Assembly (NCBI GenBank): GCA_029961685.1
Contig: JARWKL010000008.1
Coordinates: 4,218,501 to 4,282,500, forward strand
From: Aristolochia californica
Taxonomy: Eukaryota; Streptophyta; Magnoliopsida; Piperales; Aristolochiaceae
Direction: 5' to 3'
Length of the DNA stretch: 64,000 nucleotides
In this document: positions 1 through 13,283 of the stretch, piece after piece
How positions within the stretch are numbered: the first letter of the stretch is position 1
How the letters are laid out: each line of letters begins with the position of its first letter
Notes under the pieces: generated by a model
What the model saw: only the letters and a program-made list of their open reading frames with translations
Databases searched by the model: none
What the model was told of the DNA's origin: nothing
Translations under genes and position numbers: made by a program

Positions 1-899
1 TGTTTCTGTTTCTAGTTGTTACTTTACAATCTAGTAGTATGAACTATGGAAATAAACTGGAATATTTAGTACTGCCAAGTAGGGGAAACATGTTTCTGTC
101 AAAGAAATATGTGAACAGTATGGGTAACACAGTGGTTGACATGTATTGGTGTAAGTTAGTGTTAGGATTCTGTGGGGTTCATCTTGGGTTTTGGGTGTCG
201 GGCGGAACCAACCAAATATCATTAGATTGAAGGGCATAGCTTTCTTTGTTTCCTTAGTTGTGGAATTTTTTGTGTATTGGCTAGGTATCTAATATGTGGA
301 ACTAGAGTACAAATTATATCTCATGTTCAAATCTTAGAGGGAGTGACCTATAAAAAGAGTTATCTGGTGGCAAAATGAGAGTGTAAAAAAGTGGAAACAT
401 GTTACTTGATAGGTGGGCAACTGTGTCTGAGAATGTGGGACATATGAAAAGGGCTACGTAGTTCTAGAGCAAGAAAAATGGAAAAATATTACTTGATTCA
501 GAGTGAAAGCCATCAAAGAGTGGGCAACTGTGTCCCAAAGTGTGCGACCTATGAAAAGGGCTACTTGATCCCAGAGCAGAAATTTGACAAGGGCTACCTA
601 GTCCAAAATGAAAATTATCATAGAATAGCGCAGTCTTGGATGTTGGCATGTAATTTTGGTCGATAGTTATGATCCTTTGAGCCAAAATTGGGTATTGGTC
701 AGGTCAGACCACTTATTATGGGATAGGTTTAAATTTTTTTCTTTATACGTTTCATAAGCTTGGGGCATATCAGCTAGGTTCCTAACAGCTGGTTGCAACC
801 TGGGATTGCATCATTTTTCATTACATCTTAAGAAAAACACCTGTGATGTTCTTATTTACCTGCAACTGTTGAGTGAACATTTTCCTTTTTGTGTTCCAG
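1..899. repeat. NPC1 intron with degenerate 107-bp direct repeats
   Basis: No exon of NPC1 or any other gene is visible left of 900; the preceding NPC1 exon must lie outside the window. Between about 390 and 620 the sequence repeats itself with a period near 107 bp: gtgggcaactgtgtc occurs at 413 and 520, each followed by a block ending in atgaaaagggctac, and a third partial unit follows near 585. Short open frames here are by-products of the repeat. Confidence 0.6.
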
Positions 900-3800
900 C
901 CACCTTGCTGTCAATCTGATGATGGTGCTTGCGATGTTGGTGGGGTTTGTAAAGATTGTACTACGGTTAGTTGACTTTCTCTATGGAGGAGAACGTTTTT
1001 CTTCTCGTATCTTTAAAAAATAGGTCTCCGGAATGACTAGAGCTGTCTCTGGTTTCAGTGTTTTCGTCATTCGGACTTGCAGCAAGGTCGTCCATCTACT
1101 GCCCAATTCAGGGAGAAGCTTCCTTGGTTTCTAAATGCATTGCCTTCTGCTGATTGTGCTAAAGGTGGTCATGGGGCTTACACAAAAAGTGTAGATCTGA
1201 CTGGTAATCTGCCCTGAGAAATTCTGATACTTTTTATGCAGACCAGGTTACCTTGATTCCTATTTTGTGAATAGGTCTAGGCACGAAAACTTTATTATTA
1301 GTTTTTAGCTCCAGTTACATGTGATCTTGTCTGGTATCTGTTTAACAGGTTATGAAAGTGGTGTCATTCAAGCATCAGAGTTCCGAACATATCATACACC
1401 ACTTAATAAACAAGTATATCTGTGCCCTAAATGAATTTTTTTTCATTAATCACCTTTTAGCCTGATTAATATGACTTACCTGGTTTGGCTTGGCTCTTTT
1501 CCAGCGTGACTATGTGAATTCAATGCGTGCAGCTCGAGAATTCAGTTCAAGGGTTTCTGATGCCTTGCAGGTAAATGAGCAAAACTGAGCTGAAAGTGTT
1601 ATTTATTTCTTTTGGCATGTTTTAGGTGTGGCTAAAATATCTTAGTTCAGAAGTACGTAATTGAATTAGCTGAGTTTGCGTGTCAACGAGAGAAGGTTTC
1701 CATTTAAGAAAGCAAGAGTCAGCTGATTGGAATTTACTTACTTCACAGCAAGTATAAATGTCAGGATTCTTTGCAATAAATTAGTATGTCACATAACCAT
1801 ATATTCATGGTGTTCTAACCTAGCAAGTCAACCACGACTCAGTTAGGTCGACCCTCATTTGGCATGGGGTGTGTTAGATCGGTGGATCAGATCCCTAAAC
1901 TCGCCCAGAGTCTGGACTGAGTCTGCCAGAGGCTCGATTTTCAAGTGCCCAAGTTGGTTCCAAGTGTAGGTTGGAACACCATGGTTATGTCATGGAGCAA
2001 GTCTGGCAAAGGTTTAAGACTTTTGCTTTTGCTCCTAATGGTTCTTTATTTGAAGATACATGGACTGCATTTATTCCAAATATGATCTCTGAGAGCTGAT
2101 GTGAGTTTTCTTTAATGTTGCAGATGGAAATATTCCCATATTCAGTGTTTTATATATTTTTTGAGCAGTACTTGAGCATTTGGAGGACTGCACTGACCAA
2201 CCTTGGTCTAGCTCTCGGTTAGCCTTTACATGTCTCTTTAGCTAAGGAAAATATGTTCGGTTGGTTTACTTTGTTAAAATTTGAGTTGTTATTTGTCTTC
2301 TTGTTATTACTGATGTTGGTTGCAGTTTTGGTGAACATTTCTAGACCTATTCCCTGTAATTGACTAGCTACTGATATCATAATTTGTTTTTTAGGTGCTG
2401 TATTTATTGTTTGCTTGGCCATCACCTGCAGGTAAATGTTGTTAGCCGTTAACCCAGGATCGTTTAAACCTTTAAGATCTTTGTAATAAGTGATTATTTG
2501 GGTTCTTATATTTTACAAAGAGGTATTCTATCTTGGTTCATTTTGTGAACTAGATAATTTTACTTCATGTGTCAACATCTGATGCTTGGACGTCATCTAA
2601 CAGATGTGGAGATATAAATATAGATATTGGAAGTAAAAGAAAAACATGGAAAGATATTTATATCATCAGATGTCGACAAGTTATTCTAGGACCAAATCTT
2701 ACATGTTACAGTATAAGCGGAGTTTGAAATTGCTGAAAAGTATGAGAACAAACTAAGTCATCCTCAATCATTAAAGGTTTATGAAATGAGGAAACAGAAA
2801 AGGAAAGAGGAAGAATGAGAAGGCGACAGCTTAATATTTTGGAAAGTAGAAAAGGGAAGTCAGAAGTTTCTACTTTCATCAGTTTCCTAGTTAATTAATA
2901 ACTCCCAAGTAGGAGAGTTTTATTTGGGAAAAATGTTTGGTTAGTAATTCCTTTATTAGTAGTCAATTACAGAAGTTGTAAAGTGTTCATATTTGGCAAT
3001 ATCTATTTTAGTTAATTGCTGGAATTCTTTTCCAGTGAGTGGTTTTCAATTTAGTAAATTTTTGGTTCAGTTGTAATTAGGAAATCTAGTCCTAAGAAAG
3101 ACCAAAATGATGTAGCCTATTTTGGCACGGACATCGTAGTTTTAGAGTATTTAAATAGGGAGATGTGCTGTAACTTTCACAAGTTAAAAAATAATAAAGA
3201 TTTTTTCTTTGGCTGCTGCAGCACCATTGATTTTTTTCTTTCTTTTGCTGAGAATAATTTCTTAGTGGATTTTTCTTTTGTATTAGCTATTGCTAACTAC
3301 AAAACAACACCTGAATTTTCAAGTTCTTCTTTTGGAACTTGAAAACCAGGAATTTCCTAGAGTTGAGATGGCAAAGCTCCCATATTCCAGTTTTTTCTAT
3401 GAACTTTATTTCTATAATTTAGCGGCATTAGTCCTCATTTTGATGTATGTTTTCTTGCATTCTTTAATGCAGTTTATGGAGTTCAGCAATTATTTTACTA
3501 GTGTTGGCTATGATTGTTGTGGATCTCCTTGTAAGTCATATTAGACTCTCTCTTTTCCAAATGAAATATGAATTTATCTTGTTCTTTGTTTTCTATTTAA
3601 GTTTATTTGAAGCTCATGTCACCTTGTAAAAGTCAGATTCACAAAAAGATCCTTGATATGATCTGTAGAGAATAATATCTGTGAAGTTGGGTCCAAAGCC
3701 TATCCCAAAATGATTAGCCAACTTACTTTCCAAACTAATAAACTCAAGATCTTTGTACTCACTAATCTATGTGGGACTATTCCTTAACACTTCCCCTCAC

Positions 3801-6800
3801 GTGTAAGCCCTCTTTTGTGGGTTCTACAAGTGGATAATTTAGGTGTAGGCCCTCTTTTGTGGCTCTACAAGTGGATAATTTGTGTAGGCCCTCTTTTGTA
3901 GCTCTACAAGTGGATAGTTTAGGTGTAGGCCCTCTTTTGTGGCTCTACAAGTAAACAGTTTAGGTGTAGGCCCTCTTTTGTGGGTATACATGTGGATAAT
4001 TTAGGCCCACATGAGTACCTACTCTGATACCATGTTAAATTGGGTCCAAGGCTCATCCCAAAATGACTAGCTAACTTAGGAAACCTCTTTCCCAACTAAT
4101 AAACTCAAGATCTTTGTACTCACTAATCCATGTGGGACTATTCCTTAACAATATCAATTGTAAATAACCACTTTTCTGAAATGGACGACTGATAACGGAC
4201 TACTGTGGTCAATAGTTTTTCATACCGAACTTTAAATTGCATACCGAATCTTCTCCAGCTGGGTGGAGTTTGGGACAGGTTGATAAATTGTTATACACCG
4301 TCTTGCTTGGCAAATGACCTGATGTTATCAGGTCATTTTTGACAAATCTATCTTTTAATGCTCAGAAGTCAGGGAGGTCAATGAGGTTCCCCGGACTGGC
4401 TGAATGAGTTAAACACTAAGAGAATCATAATATTAAGGCTTGGATGGCCTGATTGAAGAATGTGGTATTATATTTAGTGTGTTTAAACATGTAGTGTTTA
4501 CTGCTGAATCATTTTTTAGATACACTGGTAGTGAATATTTCCCAATACTCCATTGTGCCATGAAACATCAAAAGGAAAATATTTAACAACATTGATTTAC
4601 TACTCGTAGGTCACAGAAGAGTTGGCATTTCAGCTCTCACTATTGATGAAAAAGTTCTGGTTTGCGTGGTTGGGATGGATGTAAATTACTTTAAAAAATG
4701 TTTTCTTTATACTTGTTATCCACAAAATGCTACAAATGTCGTTAGTTTTGGTTTCATCACTGTGGTTAACTTTCTTCAATTTGTCTGTATTTGCTTGAGA
4801 TAAGATTCATACTAACAATAAGGACCTTTGCAGGGTGTTATGGCAATTCTGGGCATCCAACTGAATGCAGTTTCAGTTGTAAACCTTGTAATGTCTATAG
4901 GAATTGCAGTCGAATTCTGTGTGCATATAACACATGCTTTTTCAGTAAGTATTTTTTCCTTTCTAAGTAGATCCTACTTGTCAATTCTTTCTTGAAATTT
5001 GTACATCTTTTTTGTGCATTGCAATGGAAGATTTGTATGCATTGATTTGTGACGTGGCACAGTGGTTTAGATTCAATAAATAAAAAAATTGAATTTTTCA
5101 GTGGATTTTGGCAACAGTTAAAACTGTAATCCAGTTTGAGTTTAGTGGATAAAACATGAAAGACAGAAATTAGGGTTTCTGCAGCTATTAGGAAAAATAA
5201 CAAATAGAGAAAAAAAACCAAGGATAAGTTTATCCAAAAGAGAATACAAACCAAAAATTTATTCAGTGGTAAAAGAGTGATTTCTGGGTTACACATGGGG
5301 GACTTTTAAAGGCATAACAAATCAACAAAATAGCAAACTCTATCGTTTCCACAGTAGGAAATAGACTGTAATTAGGTATTTCTGGATCTAGTTTAACTTA
5401 AATAGTTGCTCGGTTTAGGCTATGCTAATTTGAAAACAAAGACCAAAATCTGAAACAAGAAACTACCACTAGAAAAAGCTTTCTAATTTGGAAACAAAGA
5501 CCCAAGCTTAAAATAGGAAGCTACCGCTTGAAAAGACTTTCTAATTGAAGTTTTTAACTAAAACAGCAACTTGTCAGCATGCTTAAAATTGATAATTACA
5601 ACTTAGAGAAACTTTCTGATGTAGGAGTTTTTATTCTTGGAACTTGAGCCCAAAATAAGAAATTTAAGCTTTTTTAAATAGTCTTCTTCTTTCTTCTTCT
5701 TTCATAAACATGAGAGATTTTAGGGTGATCTGTTTTCCTTAGATATTCTTCAGCTAGATCTTAAACATGAGAGATTTTAGGATGATCTGTTATCCTTAGA
5801 TATTCTTCAGCTAGATCTTCCACATTGGCATGTACTGCATCATTCTTCCCTTCTTTTAAACGAAGTTGAGATCTGTGATGTTGTAAGAGTTCTCATGAAG
5901 TGTTAACTTTTTCTTCCTTTTACTGTTTTAACTCTTTGCTTTCTTCATAAATAAAGAATATTTGAATACTGTGTCAAACGACAGGCCACTGCCCTCCATT
6001 TTCTTCAGCAGATGGCTGTGGCTGGGCAAAGGGTTTGTTTTAGTTGCAGACACTCTCTATTGGGAGCTGGGATTGATGATTTTCATAGTATATGCTGCTT
6101 TGGAGTGCACTATCTATAATCATAGATCATAATTCTGCTTGGGATCTTTTACGTCCCTTTTGAAAATAGAATTCCAAGTATCAATTAATGCTCTGAAAGT
6201 TTATTCTTTCACTGAGGTTATACTTTATCAAAGGAATGAATAAGTTAAAAAATTAATGCCGAAAGCAAGTAACAAGGAAGAAGAAAGCATTTGCCCAATA
6301 GGAGTCATGGATTTCTTCCATGACTGGGTAATGTACTCTGTATACATTTGCTTTCTTCCTGTCTGTAATGACACAAGTGGTCCGGTACTTTTTCCTTCGC
6401 TCACAATCCAACTTTTTTCGTACCTTTTCTGTCTTGGAACGAGGGGTGAAAAAATGGAATCAAAGATTTTAAAATTTGTTTCTACCATTTTCCTGTGTAT
6501 TTGATCTGCTTCTACTTGCTAAGCATAATCCTTGTCATTAAAAAAAAAAATAAAAAAAAATAGTGAGCTGTCTTTATAATTAATTTTTCATGTTGTTTTT
6601 TTTGGACCGATTTCTCTGTCCATTTTCTATACTTAAATCATTCACCGATTCTCTTTTACAGGTGAGCATTGGAGATAGGGGGCAAAGGGCAAAGGAGGCA
6701 CTGAGTACCATGGGTGCTTCTGTCTTTAGGTGAGAGTTCCTACCTCGACTTGCTTTTGATTACTCGGTTCAAGGATGTGAAGCTTGGGTGTATTGAATTT

Positions 6801-7332
6801 TTATTCAGCAACTAGAAGATGCTTTGACTATTTTCCAGAAAGGCTTCTTCGGTTCCGTTTAGGTGTCAAAATTCCTACTAACAGGTCATGTTGGTGCAAA
6901 TGTATTTGCAGTGGCATAACATTGACAAAGCTCGTGGGAGTCATCGTCCTGCGGTTTGCAAAATCAGAGATATTTGTGGTCAGGAAGACTTGATTTCCGC
7001 ATTCGTAAGTATCGTACGTTCAATTTCTTTCTGTTTCGTTGATCACGGTTTCTTATGATTTGCAGGTTTATTATTTTCAAATGTATTTTGCCTTGGTGCT
7101 AATTGGTTTTTTGCACGGGCTTGTTTTCTTACCGGTAAGAGAAATCGGGCTTTTATTGCAAAATTTATTAAGCTCTAGTTGGTTATATAATATTGAAAAT
7201 AGAGAGAGAAATTTCATGACAATAGACGCGAATGCTTTGCAGGTAGTGTTAAGCTTATGCGGACCTCCTTCAAGGTACGAGGTGATCGAGAGGAAGCAGG
7301 AAGTGCCAAGCGCTTCCTCACATGTTAGCTGA
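900..7332 (+). CDS. NPC1: NPC1-like sterol transporter, 3' part (12 exons)
   Basis: This is the C-terminal end of a Niemann-Pick C1 protein, a multi-pass membrane protein that moves sterols out of the vacuole/late endosome lumen. Exons that keep one frame are 900-965, 1059-1203, 1349-1413, 1505-1570, 2124-2217, 2395-2431, 3473-3530, 4834-4944, 6662-6729, 6912-6978, 7066-7134 and 7243-7332 (TGA), giving 311 residues. The Cys-rich start (PPCC...CKDCTTCFRHSDL), [63 protein letters not shown] and [14 protein letters not shown] match the last lumenal loop and the final transmembrane bundle of plant NPC1. All junctions are GT-AG, including a 37-nt exon at 2395. The gene starts left of the window. 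It ends tail-to-tail with the NLP gene. The intron at 3531-4833 carries a miniature LTR element. Confidence 0.95.
2570..2678. repeat. Short inverted repeat (possible MITE)
   Basis: tgtcaacatctgatg at 2570-2584 is mirrored by catcagatgtcgaca at 2664-2678 (14 of 15 bases pair). The region between contains further partly complementary AT-rich sequence. It lies in an NPC1 intron. I see no clear target-site duplication, so it may be a chance hairpin. Confidence 0.35.
2880..3230 (+). repeat. LTR-like sequence in NPC1 intron
   Basis: The stretch ends with features usual at the promoter/polyadenylation part of a plant LTR: tatttaaataggg near 3147, then aataataaag near 3190. I could not find its boundaries, a primer-binding site or a partner LTR, so this is only a possible solo LTR. 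Confidence 0.25.
3680..4150 (-). mobile_element. Complete miniature LTR element (TRIM), family A copy 1
   Basis: Direct terminal repeats lie at 3680-3789 and 4033-4150 (110 and 118 bp; the left copy lacks about 8 bp), each running from TG to CA on the minus strand (TGTTAAGGAATAG...). On the minus strand the 5' LTR is followed immediately by TGGTATCAGAGT (4032-4021), the primer-binding site for initiator tRNA-Met, and the 3' LTR is preceded by a purine tract at 3800-3790. Host sequence atatc is duplicated at 3675-3679 and 4151-4155. The internal part is only 243 bp and codes for nothing, so the element depends on enzymes from elsewhere. It sits in an NPC1 intron. A second copy is at 39783. Confidence 0.9.
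3798..4010. repeat. Five tandem 41-bp units inside TRIM A1
   Basis: A unit with the core gtaggccctcttttgtgg followed by ctacaagtggataattt is repeated five times with a few substitutions. The second TRIM copy at 39783 has a single unit, so the array expanded within this copy or shrank in the other. Confidence 0.85.
5428..5819. repeat. Short tandem duplications in NPC1 intron
   Basis: Two diverged copies of a roughly 60-bp block starting aatttg(g/a)aaacaaagacc lie at 5428-5548. A cleaner 57-bp tandem duplication follows: aaacatgagagattttagg begins at 5706 and again at 5763, with only two or three differences between copies. Confidence 0.75.
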
Positions 7333-8999
7333 AATGTCTACTGGGGTTATCAGAGTTTCGAAAAAAGGAAAATGGTAGAGAGATAGCGCTTTGTTGTTGA
7401 AATGATAATAACCTTGTAAATAGTTACATCTTGCTAAATCATTTTATTCGAAAGGTGCGATTCTTTTTTCTTTTTACTTTTCTTTTGTTTAAGTTAAAAG
7501 TGCGGGAGCAAATATTTCGATTTTGTCGACTTAGATATATATATTTATTTTAATATGAAAATGAATCCCCTGTTCACATTGAATCCAAACCAATCAGCTC
7601 AATCGTTTCAAATAATAGCCTAAGTGCCTTTATATCTCCTATGTATGTATGTATGTTATATCCAATTAATTAAATTCTAACATGGCGTATTATCTTTTAT
7701 TTTTAGCAGAAGAGTAGTGGTTTTTTTTTTTATCTCTAATCATAGTGGATTTTATTTGTCATATTCGAAATTTGACTCTATTTCCTATATTTAAAATTGC
7801 AACATTTGAGAAGGCTGCATTTAAAAATAACCGAGGTGAGAGACAAAGTAAGGATTTCACTAACAGTATGTAAAGGTTTTCTTTCTTAGAAGGCTACGTA
7901 AAAGCGATGCCTTCAAAATTTTCTACAAGAATTCTGGAGGTTATCGTCTCTATTTCTTTACAGATCTAATAAACTGAAATTTGAATTGTTAAATAAAAAA
8001 TCCAAAGTTGAAAAGTAACTAGTAACAGACCAAGGTCGGACAAGAATTCCAAAAACTAAGCCAGGAAGGGTACGTCACTCGCAATTAAAAATCCTTCCAC
8101 ATTGTTTTGGTCACTTTCAACTAAGAAAGTTGATGTTACTGCCATGTCAAAGTGAACAGAAACTTCGTGCCACTGAAGAAAAAGAAAACAGACCAAAACA
8201 CCCCACTATCGGCCTGCCTACATGTACAAGGATTTCATGGCTCAGCGGCTCTTCCACAAATTTTTTGTACAAAAATCATCTGCATGTCAAACCCTTCTTT
8301 ATTGTAAACACTATACAGCACCAGAGAAACCTCCAAAAAGACAATCCAATACTTTTCTTGTGTTTTTCTTCCTCTGGTTAAACCCGATCGTCTCTTGCCC
8401 TGAGAGAAAATTGAAACCCAGTCAATTATCATGTCGATGGAAAAGGGTGTTTCATGCAAAGACACCCTGAAGAATTATATTATTTACATGAAAATTAACC
8501 AAGATGCAGAAAGCAGCAATGGATTATATAATACCAACATTACCTTGTGGTTCAAATGTTAAAGCTGCCCAAAGCTTCATTGCAGGAAAGCGGTTTCCAC
8601 TTTCTGAACGCTCTGATGAAGGTCTACTCCCTACACCATTTCTGGACCCAATCATCTTCTATAGTTGTCTGATAACATCACACTTCTTTATGCTCATGCT
8701 TCACAACTGACATATGACATGTGTCCGGTACAGTTTGCCACCATGGAGGTTTTGAGAGTAAATGATCAACAAATCCCTGTCTGTCCATTTGTCATTCCTT
8801 CTAATTATTTTCGTTCAAAGTGAATGGTACTACAAACTTCACTATAATTCTTTGTATATATAGTTTTACTGCAGTCCTATATTTACATGTGAATTTCCTG
8901 TGAATTCAGTTCTGATCCTTTCTTCGGAGAGTTCCTCTACCATTGACACCAGAAGTCTTAAACCTAATTCTTTTTGTGAAATGAAAGGTTTCACGACCA
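7333..8999. other. Convergent intergenic region NPC1/NLP
   Basis: This holds the 3' flanks of the two convergent genes. No homologue-like reading frame is visible on either strand; the open frames of 60-83 codons near 8.1-8.7 kb have no recognisable content. Confidence 0.6.
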
Positions 9000-11900
9000 T
9001 CATGAAAGCCCACTATAACTTCCCAAGGAATTCCTCATACCAAAATGTTTTTGGTGAACTGAGAGTTTAATTGCATGTGGACTAGATGATTTGTAAATAT
9101 CCTTACACTCATCTAGATCGGCATCACAAGTCAGGAGGACCCACTCGGAATCATCGTCCAAGTACTTTAAGTCCATGGTACTCATATCCTCCATATTAAA
9201 TCTCTTACCAACTTCTTGTAGCAGATCTTGGAAACCCCATGAAGGTTGCAAGCTGAACCTTACCTTTTCTTCTCCATATGACACTTTCACTCTTGGATAT
9301 GCACCTCGTGGCAAACGAGTATTATTACTCTTGGGAATAGGAGATAAATTCTCTGCATAAGGGTGCTCACTGAGGGACTTATGGCTATGAGACCTAGCTG
9401 GTGGTCTTGGTTCCTCTTTAATAAAAGCATGCAACTCTGCTTCACTGTAAGCTCTCTTTAGCATGGTGTTATTGTTTCCTTCCATCAACATATCTTCATT
9501 TGAAGGTGGGGCTTCATCAGAGTTTTTCTGGGCTCCACTCGAGCAACAGAGGCTAGAGCTTGAGCTCTGGCTGCAAGAAGACGATGGGGATTTTGAAGCA
9601 CTGGGATTGTTGTTGGATATACCTTGAGTTTGAGATATGTTTAAGGATACTGATGGTTCAATTGGGTTTAATGTAGCAAAAGCGGTGTTTCCTGATATAT
9701 TTGGAGACATAATATCTGAACCATAGGCCTTTGGGAAATTTGCATATAAAGAACTCAATTGAAAAGCACCATCTGCACCTTGCACTGAATCAATTACCAC
9801 TTGCAGTTTTCTTAAGGAGTGCCCTACTTTCTTGATTTTCCTTGAAGGCCAACGTGTGATTCCGTGTTGCCTGCATATGCGCTTCAAAGTAGTGGGACAC
9901 ACTACAACAAAGAAAACTTGTTAAATTATGCAAACAATTAAAAAAAAAACTAACTACCATTAGTATCTATGTATAATAGTGATAGCAAATGACTATAGGG
10001 GATAAGATATACATTAATATCAGGAGTAACAATCTTCCTCCCTGATGTATGGAGAAGTTTCTATGAAGGATTATCTAGTTGCGACAGGCTATAACGCTGT
10101 ATGTAACAGGGAGCAACTCAAATTGGTCCTTTACTAAAAAGCAGTTCAGAAAGGTAATGTTTTGAACAAAGAAAGAATATTTGCAACCATTTTCACGAAA
10201 CAGTCATTTTTGTTTAAACAAGCAGTTAAAAAGGCTAAGTTAATGTGATCGGACATGTACCACGAGTTCCAAAGAAGTTTTATATTATTAAAAATACTTA
10301 AGAGAAGCAAATTAGAATGCAGTAATGGACAACAAAATCTTGCTGTTTTAGAACATTTTAGTTTACTTTTGAAGTCTGTTTGTAAATAAATGAATATAAT
10401 AATAATATCAGCTGCCAAGACCAGCATACAAGGAGATTTGTACTACAAAAATGCTCAATTCATATTCATACCCTTGGTAACTGTAAAATCCTCTTACTTG
10501 CAACCTAGACTTGATCTTTTGCACTCATTAAATATGTGGGAGGATCCACTTAAAGAAAATGAGAAAGAAAAAACATTGTTTAGAAAACATGACCTGATTG
10601 AAGGGTTCTACCTGAACAAAGGATGTTCCAGGTATCTTATCAATCAGATAAATTGAGGAAGATTAGTTAAGTAAAAAGTAAAATGTTCAGTGGGTTAGTG
10701 ACTTTGTGAGGTACTGAGACAATGGAATGGGCAAATATCGATGAGTCTAACAAAATCACATGGATGACTTCAGAGGCAATATTGACCGAGGGATCCAGTG
10801 CTGGATTGTTTTAAGTGGAGGAAAATCAGGAGGCTACTATAGAGTAGAAAGCACACTGGCAGAATCACGGTCGACAAGTTAATGGGTAATAATCTTGATT
10901 AGGCACAACGAAAAAACTTACCACCAATGCTCTTTGCCGCATCTTTTAAACTTCCTGCAAAATACTGCCGAAGAACTTGCAAGCTAATATTTTTCTCAGT
11001 TTTTGTTCGTCTCTTTTCTGTGCCCCTACCAACATTTGAAACTCCATTCTCTCCTAGCACAGAATTCAGATGATCAAAATTCTCTTTGACAGCTCGGTGA
11101 TGCTGTTTGAACTCTGAGAATGTTTCTTCATGCTGATGCTGTTGTGTAGTAACAATAAATTCTACAGGCTCCCGCTGTTGAAATTTTGATGAAAAGGAAG
11201 CAGGTGTCACAATGCTTTTCCCCTTTTGTGCACTTTGCAGGACATCTGGCATGTATGGTGGCTCCTCCAATGAAGTTCCAGTAAGGTTTGGAGTTGTCTC
11301 CCCACTAGGTCTTCCAACTTCATTGCAGGGTGGTTTGGCTGAATTACCGCCAGCAGGACCTACCTCATTAACGGGCAAAACAGATTCATTTTGAAGTTCT
11401 TCATCTGTGACAACCCTTAAACTCCGACAAACATGCTGTATAATAACAGATAACGTATTCAGCATCTGCTTTTGTTCTTCACTGTCTCTACACTCTACAG
11501 GCAAGAAAAATTCCAGAACATAATCTGAAACTCCAGTATATATACTTCTAAGACGAATTGCTACTGCAGCTCTTAGACCAAACACCCTAGCATAATGAGA
11601 GAGAGGATATTCAGACTTGGAGAAGGCTGTTATATCAGTAGAGAAGCAAGGTTGATTTGTGGTAAAAGCTTTTCCTGCCACCCCTTGGCCTCTAAACAGG
11701 TGGTGGTCAGAGCAAGCTTCATGAAAACCTTTCATGCAAGGATCAGTCACATGACAAGCCGCATCGATGGTTGAGACACAATTGAAGAAGTTTTCTTCAG
11801 AATGCCGACTGCCACTTTTGCCTTGTTGGATGCATGGTACCCAGGTTTGAGCCAATGGTAGTCTCTGCGTCTCACAGACAGCTCTCAAGACTTCCCGGAT

Positions 11901-13283
11901 CTCTGGTAGTGCAATGTGATAAGAATTGTTGCCTTCCTGTTCAAAGAAGTCCCCCTTTAGAGAATGATGAACTTGAAATTGTACTCCCACAAGGTTTTTC
12001 AAATAAGATGGAAGACCGGGATGTTGTACCTTCATATGAGGAATAATTGAAACTTCAGAACTTCTAAGGTCAACAGCCTGCAAGCAACAGGTTTCTTTAG
12101 TGGAATATGAAAAGACAAACAAAAGTTTCAAATTTGTTCTCATAATTTGCCTGCATGTTGAAGGTATCCTCTGGGTCTTGATTCTTCTTGTTAACATTGT
12201 TTCTTTAAAATATCAACAACAGTACAGAAATTGATTGGCCTTAAAAAAAACATACAGGGAACAAATACAGTCCAAGAATATCCAAGCTTTGAATAGAAAA
12301 CTGAATCAAAATTCAAAAAGTTCTGAAAGGATAAAAAATACCTTAAGAGCACTGCAGATACTTTCCAGTTCAGGCTGATAGTTAATCCTTTGAGCAGTTA
12401 ACACAACCTCCAGAACACCCAAACAGGACCGACTTCCATGCTCAAAAACAGGAAGAGCAAGAGTTCCTTGGACTCCATTCTGCTGAGCATGAGAAACTCG
12501 TGGGTACTCCTCCCTACTAAAATATCTTACATCTGGAGTCCATTCTGGCAACCTCCCAAGATAAACCCTACCTGGCAATCCAGTGGCCTCATTTGCATTC
12601 TCTTCTACATCAAACTGATAATTGGTTGAGACGGTCCTGTAATTAGCCAGTTGTTGAGAATTAGGAACGTGCCAGAAAGGTTGCCCATAAGTAGTAAGAA
12701 CACTTCTGCCTCCTCTCTTTATTGGGATCCATACTTGAACAAGGACCTCCGCACCATTTGTAGTGTCTTTTATGTAACTAAGTGCCTGAATTAACCTTTC
12801 TTTCAAAGATATTAGGCTCGGATGTGCCTGTGGTTCAATCCACCACTTCCTGCTCAACTCAGAGATTGGAGCAATCATTTCAGATTTGTTACCAACATCA
12901 TCAGCTGGACACAGCGCTGGTTGGGCAGAACACTCTGGAATCTCACTCATACTTCTGTGAAGACCCTGACTTCCAGTCAGATGGTCGGATTGCGTTTTGC
13001 CAGATGGCTGTTCTTCATCGAAAAGTGACTTTTCCTTTCCATCCTTGGCAGCATCTAGGTGCGGGTTCCCGTTCAAATTAGTGTTGTTAATGTCGGAAAA
13101 AGGGTTAAAAGGAGAAGAATCAAAAAGGGTAGATGTAGAAGCATTGGCTAGCAAGAAATCAGAACCATCTGTAGTTTCTAACCAGCATCCTCCAAACAAG
13201 AAATCGTCGGAGAAATCAAACTCAGGGGCAGAATCAGAGAGAGCCCGCAAGATTGCTCCACGTGAGAAAATGGCATCTTCCAT
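9000..13283 (-). CDS. NLP4: NIN-like transcription factor (RWP-RK + PB1), NLP4/5 type
   Basis: Three exons, 13283-12342, 12077-10922 and 9901-9000, join in frame to give exactly 999 residues. The start is the ATG of [12 protein letters not shown]; an in-frame [15 protein letters not shown] block ([14 protein letters not shown]) follows, typical of the NLP1-NLP5 clade. The N-terminal half contains the NLP nitrate-responsive GAF-like region (WIEP..., [58 protein letters not shown]). The RWP-RK DNA-binding domain spans the second intron, about residues 680-740 ([16 protein letters not shown], then [14 protein letters not shown] and RWPSRK at 716-721). A PB1 domain for NLP-NLP pairing covers about 903-984 ([11 protein letters not shown]...[20 protein letters not shown]). 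NLPs bind nitrate-responsive elements and switch on nitrogen assimilation genes. The assignment to NLP4/5 rather than NLP1-3 is by remembered similarity. Confidence 0.95.

Noticed and set aside
3798..4010. Regular 41-bp repeats suggesting a CRISPR-like array
   Set aside because: This is plant nuclear DNA; units are directly adjacent without spacers and lie inside a miniature LTR element.
4895..5296. 133-codon minus-strand frame in an NPC1 intron
   Set aside because: It overlaps the NPC1 exon at 4834-4944 in antisense and has a low-complexity hydrophobic composition without homology.
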